Shown one piece after another: positions 1 to 5,121 of a stretch of 5,121 nt of DNA. Source of the DNA: Bacteroidia bacterium (lineage in GTDB: Bacteria > Bacteroidota > Bacteroidia > B-17B0 > Aurantibacillaceae); NCBI GenBank assembly GCA_014379485.1, contig JACMLS010000569.1, forward strand, positions 1 through 5,121. The letters are read 5' to 3'. The notes below the pieces were generated by a model that did not search any database, was not told the DNA's origin, and was given only the letters and a program-made list of their open reading frames with translations. Numbering within the stretch: the first letter of the stretch is position 1; each line of letters begins with the position of its first letter. Both the position numbers and the translations under genes were made by a program.

Positions 1-165
1 AACGATAAAGCAAGAGTATTTAAAGGTGGTAGCTGGAAAGACCGTTCATATTGGATGAATCCTGGTACCCGCCGTTACCTTGATCAAAGACAATCTTTAT
101 CCTGGTTAGGTTTCCGTTGTGCTATGACACGTGTAGGTAGCCCGGTAGGTTTAGGAAGTAAATAA
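1..165 (+). CDS. gldJ: GldJ-like gliding motility/type IX secretion lipoprotein, C-terminal end only (5' truncated by window)
   Basis: The frame is open from the first base to TAA at 163-165 and gives 54 residues. They carry the C-terminal signature of the SUMF1/formylglycine-generating-enzyme fold: KGGSW at residues 8-12, RSYW 15-18, PGTRRYLD 21-28 and LGFRCAM 36-42. In Bacteroidota the combination of GGSW-x-DR-x-YW, GTRRYLD and GFRCAM-x-RVG near the end is what I associate with GldJ, an outer-membrane lipoprotein of the gliding motility/type IX secretion machinery known to stabilise GldK. GldJ is a structural relative of FGE and is not thought to be an enzyme. The N-terminal lipobox and most of the domain lie outside the window, so GldK or another SUMF1-family protein cannot be fully excluded. 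A strong terminator follows about 20 nt after the stop, so the gene ends its transcription unit here. The SUMF1 family is near certain; the GldJ name is likely. Confidence 0.75.
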   Translation, partial: NDKARVFKGGSWKDRSYWMNPGTRRYLDQRQSLSWLGFRCAMTRVGSPVGLGSK

Positions 166-185
166 TATTGTTTAAAACTTTAATG

Positions 186-217
186 AAAGCCCCGGATTCA
201 ATTTTCCGGGGCTTTTT
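186..217 (+). terminator. Intrinsic terminator after the gldJ-like gene
   Basis: AAAGCCCCGG at 186-195 pairs perfectly with CCGGGGCTTT at 206-215, and A196-T205 adds an eleventh pair around an 8-nt loop. The stem is GC-rich in its centre and is followed by a T run at 213-217. This is a textbook rho-independent terminator for transcripts coming from the gldJ-like gene. The stem is symmetric, with an A run on the left arm, so it could also work on the opposite strand, but no gene reads into it from that side. It ends about 12 nt before the murF start codon, which is unusually close. Confidence 0.9.
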
Positions 218-228
218 ACTTTTATGCT

Positions 229-1554
229 ATGTCACAAAAAATAATTTCTACAGAAGAGCTTCATTCTATCTTTTTAAGTTGCGGCCAAAAAGTTTGCACA
301 GATACCCGTAAAATTGAAAAGGGAGCGCTTTTTTTTGCGCTTAAAGGAGAGAATTTTGATGGCAATAAATATGCAGGCAAAGCAATTGAAGAGGGATGTG
401 GGTTTGCTGTAATTGACAATCCTAAAGAAGCTATTCCTGAAAAAACTTTGCTTGTAAACGATGTTTTAAAAAGCCTGCAGGATCTGGCAAATTTTCATCG
501 TAAAAAATTTACGCACCCCGTTATTGCCATTACAGGCAGCAACGGAAAAACCACTACCAAAGAATTAATTAAAGCTGTTCTCTCAAAAAAATACAGCACG
601 CTTGCAACAGTTGGTAATTTAAATAATCATATTGGCGTTCCACTCACACTTTTATCGCTTACCAAAGAACACGAAATTGCAATTATTGAAATGGGCGCCA
701 ACCACCAGAGCGAAATAAAAGCTTTATGTGAGATTGCTGAACCAGATTACGGCCTTATCACCAACATTGGTAAAGCACACCTTGAGGGTTTTGGCGGATT
801 TGACGGAGTAAAAAAAGGCAAAGGAGAATTGTATGATTATTTACGCGGAAAAAAAACGGAAGCATTTGTAAACAGCGACGACCCCATTTTACATGATATG
901 GCGGTTAACAATGACAAGATCAGTTACGGCACAACAAAACTTTACGATGTGGTAGGAAAATTTGGCGACAGTACCGGTATGATAGAATTTAAATGGAAAA
1001 CCCGTTACACTGCAACAGCCCTTGCATCTGCACCTTTTATAAAAACAAACCTGGTAGGTAAATACAATTTAAATAATTTACTCTGTGCTGCCACTGTAGG
1101 AAATTATTTTCATGTAGAAGAAGAAAAAATTAATGAAGCACTTTCTCAATACGTGCCCGAAAATAACCGCTCACAGCTTTTTAATTCAGACAACAACAAA
1201 CTTATTCTGGATATGTACAATGCAAACCCAAGCAGTATGCTGGCCGCAATAGAAAATTTTGCAGGTATGAAAGAAGAAAACAAACTGCTTATACTTGGCG
1301 ATATGCTTGAGCTGGGAACTGAGTCTGCCAAAGAACATTCAGAGATCATTGACCTTCTTAAAAAGAAAAACCTTAACGATTGTATTTTGGTGGGACCGGA
1401 GTTCTATTCTTATTCTTCATCATCAGGATTCAACCACTTTAAAAATGTTTCTGAAGCCGCTGCTCATTTAAAGCAACACCCGGTAAAAAATAAAATCATC
1501 CTGCTTAAAGGTTCAAGAGGAATCAAACTCGAAGAACTTCTTCCCGCTCTTTAA
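229..1554 (+). CDS. murF: UDP-N-acetylmuramoyl-tripeptide--D-alanyl-D-alanine ligase (MurF)
   Basis: This cytoplasmic ATP-dependent ligase adds D-Ala-D-Ala to UDP-MurNAc-tripeptide, the last soluble step in building the peptidoglycan precursor. At 441 residues it has the normal family length, and the three Mur-ligase domains are in order. The N-terminal UDP-substrate domain has TDTRK at 24-28. The central ATPase has the P-loop GSNGKTT at 103-109, NLNNHIGVP 130-138, EMGANHQSEI 154-163, TNIGKAHLEGFGG 178-190 and KGE at 198-200, whose Lys matches the usual carbamylated position by family comparison. GKYNLNN is at 277-283. The C-terminal domain has DMYNANPSSM 328-337, LGDMLELG 356-363 and LKGSRG 426-431. 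The ATG at 229 places TDTRK at the expected distance from the N-terminus. No Shine-Dalgarno is present, as is usual in Bacteroidota. The preceding terminator suggests separate transcription from the gldJ-like gene. The stop overlaps the convergent sppA stop. Confidence 0.97.
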   Translation: MSQKIISTEELHSIFLSCGQKVCTDTRKIEKGALFFALKGENFDGNKYAGKAIEEGCGFAVIDNPKEAIPEKTLLVNDVLKSLQDLANFHRKKFTHPVIAITGSNGKTTTKELIKAVLSKKYSTLATVGNLNNHIGVPLTLLSLTKEHEIAIIEMGANHQSEIKALCEIAEPDYGLITNIGKAHLEGFGGFDGVKKGKGELYDYLRGKKTEAFVNSDDPILHDMAVNNDKISYGTTKLYDVVGKFGDSTGMIEFKWKTRYTATALASAPFIKTNLVGKYNLNNLLCAATVGNYFHVEEEKINEALSQYVPENNRSQLFNSDNNKLILDMYNANPSSMLAAIENFAGMKEENKLLILGDMLELGTESAKEHSEIIDLLKKKNLNDCILVGPEFYSYSSSSGFNHFKNVSEAAAHLKQHPVKNKIILLKGSRGIKLEELLPAL

Positions 1555-1582
1555 TAAATTATATAATCAAAAGGTAAGCGGG
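1543..1582. repeat. Imperfect inverted repeat at the murF/sppA convergent junction
   Basis: CCCGCTCTTT at 1543-1552 can pair with AAAG at 1570-1573 and AGCGGG at 1577-1582, leaving a 3-nt bulge (1574-1576) and a 17-nt loop. The loop contains a perfect 10-bp AT palindrome, ATTATATAAT, at 1558-1567. The structure covers both stop codons. There is no T run on either side, so it is not a canonical intrinsic terminator, although it is the only hairpin I see that could slow polymerase at this convergent junction. It may be chance, given that it overlaps two coding ends. Confidence 0.3.
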
Positions 1583-3332
1583 CCTGAACACCTTTTACAT
1601 TCATCAGAAATTTAATGTGCTGTATGTAATTGTACTGTTCTCCTAATTTTCCGGAAAGCACTCTTGTCTCAACATTATCTTCCAGGTTATTGAAAAACTT
1701 CTCAAACGGTTTTGCTTTTTTTGGATAAGCCACCAGCGCATATTCATTTTCTTTGAGGTTGGCTTTAGACGCTGCGTATTTAATAGCAGTTTCAAATCCG
1801 CCTAATTCATCTACCAGTTTCTTGGTAAGTGCGTCAGTGCCGCTCCAAACCCTTCCCTGCCCTATGCTATCCACATCTTTCACTTCCATTTTTCTTCCCT
1901 CTGCTACACGGCCAATAAAAACCCTGTAAACATTTTCTACACCCTGCTGCACATATTCTCTTTCTTCTGCGTTAACGCCTCTGTATAGCGTACCCATATC
2001 AGAATGTTTGTTGGTGTTAACTGTGTCAATAGTAATTCCCAGTTTTTCGCTGAATAATTTTTGCGCATTGGGCATAATTCCAAACACGCCAATAGAGCCT
2101 GTTATGGTATTTGGCTGTGCAAAAATTCTGTCGGCCGCGCATGCAATATAATAGCCGCCAGATGCCGCAACATCTCCCATTGAAACAATAAAGGGTTTTG
2201 CTTTTTTGGCCAGCACTACTTCTCTCCACATCACATCGCTTGCAAGTGCGCTGCCTCCCGGAGAATTTACGCGCAGTACAATTGCCTTTACAGTTGAATC
2301 AAGACGTGCTTCTTTAATGGCACGCGCTATCCTGTCAGAACCAATGGTTTCATCGTTCCCCTCCCCGCTTTCAATAGAACCAACCGCATAGATCACCGCA
2401 ATTTTTGAACCCGCATTTGTTTTTTCTGCAAATAAATTGTTTGCAGATTTTTTGTATTGATTCATTTTTACAAATGCAATTTTATCTTCTTTTTTTATTC
2501 CGAGTTTTTCTTTCAGAAATTCCTGCACCTCATCATCGTATTTTAAACCATCTACCAATTTTTTATCAAGGGCAGACTGCGGATCTTTTATGGTTAGCTC
2601 ATCTGCCATCTTATTCAGCTCATCAACAGAAATATTTCTTTGTTTGCTTATTCCGTTTAAAACAGAGGTCCAGATAGAACCAATGAACGCAGTAGTTTGC
2701 TCGCGGTTGGCAGGACTCATTTTATCAAGAAAATAAGGTTCAACCGCACTTTTAAATTTTCCGTGTTTAAAGATCTGCACTTCTACGTTCAGATTTTCAA
2801 GCGCTTTTTTGTAGAACATAATCTGGGCACTTAAGCCTTTAAGTTCCATTCCTCCTTGCGGGTTCAGAAAAATTTTATCTGCAGCGGTGGCCAGGTAATA
2901 AGATTTCTGGCTATAAGTTTCTCCGTATGCGTAAATGAATTTTCCGCTTTTTTTAAAATCAAGCAAACCGTTTCTGATCTCTTCTATTGTTGCAAAACCA
3001 GCTTCGGGCGCATCCATTTGCATAAACACTCCTTTTATTGCAGTATCTTCTTTTGCTTTTTTCAGGTTCATTAAAACCATGTCAAGCGACAAGCCTTCTC
3101 CTTTGCCGCTAAGCGCTGCAAAAGGATTACTGCCGTTGCGTTCACTGATTTGTCCGTTAAAATCAATTTTTAAAACCGAACGCGATTTGGCAACAAATTC
3201 TTTTTCATCGCCCCCGTCAAGAGCACTGCCAAGCTTTCCCAAAATACTATAAACCATAACAATTCCTATTACTATAGAAGTAACAAAAATCCCACCCATT
3301 GTGTAGAAAAAAACTTTGAAAAATGTTTTCAT
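1551..3332 (-). CDS. sppA: Signal peptide peptidase SppA, 67-kDa long form (protease IV, family S49)
   Basis: This is a membrane-anchored serine protease that breaks down signal peptides cut from exported proteins. The 593-residue length fits the long, two-domain form. A hydrophobic N-terminal anchor spans about residues 7-31, placing the catalytic part outside the cytoplasm. Two tandem S49 domains follow, roughly 95-280 and 310-525. The Ser/Lys dyad is intact and split between the domains as in E. coli: the general-base Lys is K194 in KFKSAVEPYF (192-201), and the nucleophile is S391 in GDVAASGGYYIA (386-397). The upstream motif LRVNSPGGSA is at 353-362 and GSIGVFG at 412-418. The ATG at 3332 is chosen because the next Met codons (residues 12 and 26) would destroy the anchor. 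Translation lacks a Shine-Dalgarno. The gene is divergent from folK, 147 bp away, with a candidate promoter box between them, and its TAA stop shares bases with the murF stop. Confidence 0.97.
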   Translation of the reverse strand: MKTFFKVFFYTMGGIFVTSIVIGIVMVYSILGKLGSALDGGDEKEFVAKSRSVLKIDFNGQISERNGSNPFAALSGKGEGLSLDMVLMNLKKAKEDTAIKGVFMQMDAPEAGFATIEEIRNGLLDFKKSGKFIYAYGETYSQKSYYLATAADKIFLNPQGGMELKGLSAQIMFYKKALENLNVEVQIFKHGKFKSAVEPYFLDKMSPANREQTTAFIGSIWTSVLNGISKQRNISVDELNKMADELTIKDPQSALDKKLVDGLKYDDEVQEFLKEKLGIKKEDKIAFVKMNQYKKSANNLFAEKTNAGSKIAVIYAVGSIESGEGNDETIGSDRIARAIKEARLDSTVKAIVLRVNSPGGSALASDVMWREVVLAKKAKPFIVSMGDVAASGGYYIACAADRIFAQPNTITGSIGVFGIMPNAQKLFSEKLGITIDTVNTNKHSDMGTLYRGVNAEEREYVQQGVENVYRVFIGRVAEGRKMEVKDVDSIGQGRVWSGTDALTKKLVDELGGFETAIKYAASKANLKENEYALVAYPKKAKPFEKFFNNLEDNVETRVLSGKLGEQYNYIQHIKFLMNVKGVQARLPFDYIIY

Positions 3333-3396
3333 GTGTTTAGCGTTTTATAAAGATGTAAATGGAACAGGCTTTGTTTTTTGCTTTCAATACTGAGTG

Positions 3397-3404
3397 CAAA
3401 CCTA
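3397..3404 (-). promoter_or_regulatory. Candidate -7 promoter box for sppA
   Basis: Read on the - strand this is TAGGTTTG, an exact match to the Bacteroidota primary-sigma -7 consensus TAnnTTTG. Transcription would start near 3390, giving a leader of roughly 58 nt before the sppA ATG. No TTG stands at the expected -33 distance (about 19 nt upstream); the nearest is 34 nt away at 3439-3441. The call therefore rests on one element and its sensible position in a divergent intergenic region. Confidence 0.4.
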
Positions 3405-3420
3405 TTTCACAGAATTAAAG

Positions 3421-3428
3421 TAATTTTG
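3421..3428 (+). promoter_or_regulatory. Candidate -7 promoter box for folK
   Basis: TAATTTTG matches the Bacteroidota -7 consensus TAnnTTTG. A start near 3433 would leave a leader of about 47 nt before the folK ATG. No TTG is present at a -33 spacing; the nearest upstream ones, at 3371 and 3378, are too far. The box lies only 16 bp from the opposite-facing sppA box, so the two promoters would be packed back to back. Confidence 0.35.
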
Positions 3429-3479
3429 AATTTTGCTGCAAAAGTATTTCATTATAAAAAGACTTAAAAACCATATAGG

Positions 3480-3974
3480 ATGAACAGAGCGTATTTGATT
3501 TTGGGCGGCAACATGGGTAACAGAGCGGCAATGATAAAAAGTGCAGAAAAGCAACTGGAACTGAGCTGCGGAAAGATTGTTTTACGCTCGTCTTTTTACG
3601 AAACAGAAGCATGGGGAATGGAAAATGCAGCGCCCTTTCTTAATAAAGTAATTGCAATAGAAACTGAAAAAAATCCCACCGAAACACTTGCAACCTGTTT
3701 GCATATTGAAAATTTACTCGGACGAACCCGGACTCAGGGAAAATACGAATCAAGAACAATTGATATTGATATTCTTTTATTCAATGATGAAATTATAACT
3801 ATTTCTGAACTGGAGATTCCGCACCCGCGTATGCACTTAAGGCGTTTTGTGTTGTTGCCATTTGCAGAAATTGAGCCGTCTCTAATGCACCCCGTATTAA
3901 AAAAAACAATTGCTGCCTTACTTACAGAATGCACTGACAAAAGCCAGGTAGAAAAAAAAGAAATTTCAGACTAA
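3480..3974 (+). CDS. folK: 2-amino-4-hydroxy-6-hydroxymethyldihydropteridine diphosphokinase (HPPK, FolK)
   Basis: FolK transfers pyrophosphate from ATP to 6-hydroxymethyl-7,8-dihydropterin, giving the substrate of dihydropteroate synthase in folate synthesis; it acts in the cytoplasm. The protein has 164 residues, the normal size for a stand-alone HPPK. LGGNMGNR at 8-15 is the N-terminal family motif, and YETEAWG is at 40-46. The signature region KYESRTIDIDIL (88-99) holds the magnesium-binding pair D95 and D97 and R92. IPHPRMHLRRFVLLPFAEI at 113-131 contains the catalytic-loop H115 and R121. The numbering falls in register with E. coli FolK as I remember it. Y89 and E90 sit where E. coli has Trp and Gly. 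The ATG at 3480 fits the usual N-terminus just before the LGGN motif; no real Shine-Dalgarno precedes it. No other folate genes are in view. The 3' end overlaps the convergent unknown gene by 9 bp. Confidence 0.96.
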   Translation: MNRAYLILGGNMGNRAAMIKSAEKQLELSCGKIVLRSSFYETEAWGMENAAPFLNKVIAIETEKNPTETLATCLHIENLLGRTRTQGKYESRTIDIDILLFNDEIITISELEIPHPRMHLRRFVLLPFAEIEPSLMHPVLKKTIAALLTECTDKSQVEKKEISD

Positions 3975-5121
3975 GGGAACAGAAAAATAAGAAGAAAGAC
4001 TAAGTATAAGTTTTTCTACATGTTTTAAATTTGATCTTGACCTGCAGGTTTCAAGTACTGCCGCTAATTTTTCAAGATACTGTTTTCGTTGTGTTAGTAT
4101 CCACTGCGCGGTATAATAATAGCCGCAAATAGTCAGATCGTTTTCTTCATTTACAGAATTTCCGGCGGTGGCTTTTTTATATCGTTTATAACTTTCTGCC
4201 ACCCTGTTGTAATTTTTAAGGCTGAAATATCCGATAATGAGCCCGGCAAACATTCCGTCTAAAAATTTTTGAAAAGGAATTTGCTGGTAGGTAATAAAAG
4301 TTTCTTCTATCAGATCTACAGAAGACTGTATTTCTTCTTTTGTGCCCAATAGCAAAAGTCCGCTGTAAAAACTGCGGGTGTTAATGAGTTTAATAATGTA
4401 ACCCTCGTTCCAGATAGGTTTGTCTAATTCTTCTTTTAATTTTCGTTTCAGCAAATTCACTTTCTCTTTTATTTCATCCGGCAGCTCATCATAATAATTT
4501 TCTCTGAATGTTTCTCCGTAATGACTCAAGTAGTGGCTGCTTTGTATAGCAATGGCAAACAGCTCCGGAATGTTTACATAACTTTTCCAGAATTTTAATT
4601 GAGAACTCTCTTCAATTATTCTGAAAGATTCTTTAAGCATTCCTTCCGTATCCATTTTGTGAACCAGCCATTGCAGCTTAAGTCCCATTACCTTAAACAA
4701 CACATCGTCCAAAAAAGGAAAGATGAGAAAACCATTATTAAAAAGATCGCGCTCTATCAGCTCAAGCTCTTCGTAAGTAGAATGGTTGTAAAAACTTACA
4801 TGATTCAGAAAACTCAGCTCGTAATATTTTCCGAAACGCGAAAGAATATTAATAGTAAGAAAGCGGCTGTTAATGTAAGGATCAAAAAACTCAAGGTCTT
4901 TATTTAAATGTGACAGGCCGAGATTCTCTTTTCTTTTAAAATGAAGAAATTCTCTCAGGTAAGCATAAATTTCGTTTTGCTGTTTCTCAAGTTTTGTAAG
5001 ATCTCCTATTTGTTTATGAAGCTTTACTGAGTCTTTTGAATCTGTAATAAAAGCCTGCTGGGCAAGAAATTTCAGAACACCGCTGTGAGTAGAAAAATCT
5101 TCTGTCTTCTCAGCAATATCT
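3966..5121 (-). CDS. Unrecognised helix-rich protein, C-terminal 384 residues (5' truncated by window)
   Basis: I do not recognise this family. The frame runs without a stop from the window edge (first full codon 5118-5120) to TGA at 3966-3968, so the gene begins outside. A TTG at 4712 could be mistaken for a start, but 136 open codons of similar composition precede it, and the first ATG in that part (4686-4688) is also internal. The visible protein is soluble-looking, with no signal peptide or clear membrane span. It is rich in Leu, Lys, Glu, Tyr and Phe with heptad-like helical spacing throughout, suggesting a helical-repeat (TPR-like) array. One stretch, GKYYELSFLNHVSFYN at 97-112, reminds me loosely of the helical ligand-binding domain of Rgg/RRNPP-type regulators, but this is not a family assignment. 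The segment 224-246 is strongly charged with Lys/Glu, probably one long helix. The neighbours (folK, sppA) give no clue to its role. Coding status is near certain; function is unknown. Confidence 0.88.
   Translation of the reverse strand, partial: DIAEKTEDFSTHSGVLKFLAQQAFITDSKDSVKLHKQIGDLTKLEKQQNEIYAYLREFLHFKRKENLGLSHLNKDLEFFDPYINSRFLTINILSRFGKYYELSFLNHVSFYNHSTYEELELIERDLFNNGFLIFPFLDDVLFKVMGLKLQWLVHKMDTEGMLKESFRIIEESSQLKFWKSYVNIPELFAIAIQSSHYLSHYGETFRENYYDELPDEIKEKVNLLKRKLKEELDKPIWNEGYIIKLINTRSFYSGLLLLGTKEEIQSSVDLIEETFITYQQIPFQKFLDGMFAGLIIGYFSLKNYNRVAESYKRYKKATAGNSVNEENDLTICGYYYTAQWILTQRKQYLEKLAAVLETCRSRSNLKHVEKLILSLSSYFSVPLV

Noticed and set aside
217..224. TACTTTTA as a murF -7 promoter box
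   Set aside because: It misses the final G, has no -33 partner, and would start transcription at the murF ATG itself.
1146..1349. - strand open frame inside murF
   Set aside because: It lies opposite conserved MurF motifs (DMYNANPSSM, LGDMLELG) and its Ser/Leu-rich translation is typical of an antisense shadow.
2206..3252. Several + strand open frames inside sppA
   Set aside because: They lie antisense to a gene with intact S49 motifs, and their translations resemble no known protein; they are shadows.
3968..4004. Short direct repeat AGACTAAG (3968-3975 and 3997-4004)
   Set aside because: Eight bases repeated twice in AT-rich DNA with no further structure; not meaningful.
3948..4019. 9-bp inverted repeat GTAGAAAAA / TTTTTCTAC around the folK stop
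   Set aside because: The arms are AT-rich and 54 nt apart, and the right arm lies in the coding end of the unknown gene; most likely chance.
4710..4712. TTG as the start codon of a 248-residue - strand gene
   Set aside because: The same frame is open for 136 further codons to the window edge with similar composition, so this TTG is an internal Leu codon.
4599..4907. 102-codon + strand open frame opposite the unknown gene
   Set aside because: It is antisense to a longer continuous frame, has low-complexity Lys/Ile-rich composition and no supporting signal.

Overview
This window looks like an ordinary chromosomal stretch from a member of the Bacteroidota, probably in or near the Chitinophagaceae/Sphingobacteriales or Flavobacteriales; the exact family cannot be set from here. 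The pointers are the C-terminal end of a GldJ-type (SUMF1-fold) gliding/type IX secretion lipoprotein, AT-rich DNA, start codons without Shine-Dalgarno sequences, and two matches to the Bacteroidota -7 promoter box TAnnTTTG.

Layout from left to right: (1) the last 54 codons of a gldJ-like gene on the + strand, closed by a strong intrinsic terminator. (2) murF on the + strand, starting only about 12 nt after that terminator. (3) sppA on the - strand, convergent with murF; the two stop codons share the tetranucleotide TTAA. (4) A 147-bp divergent promoter region between sppA and folK. (5) folK on the + strand. (6) A long - strand gene of unknown function, convergent with folK and overlapping it by 9 bp. 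Its reading frame stays open to the right edge of the window, so 384 residues of its C-terminal part are visible and its true start lies outside.

The recognised genes are housekeeping: MurF makes the UDP-MurNAc-pentapeptide precursor of peptidoglycan, SppA is a membrane-anchored serine protease that degrades leftover signal peptides, and FolK makes the pyrophosphorylated pterin used in folate synthesis. They share no single pathway and seem to be neighbours rather than a functional system. All three keep their key motifs and normal lengths, with no frameshifts.

There is no sign of a mobile element, CRISPR array, tRNA, rRNA or prophage. The only part that could hold new biology is the unrecognised helical protein at the right end. 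The other points of note are architectural: tight convergent gene ends without clear terminators, and a terminator pressed against the murF start. I do not see a convincing undescribed system here.
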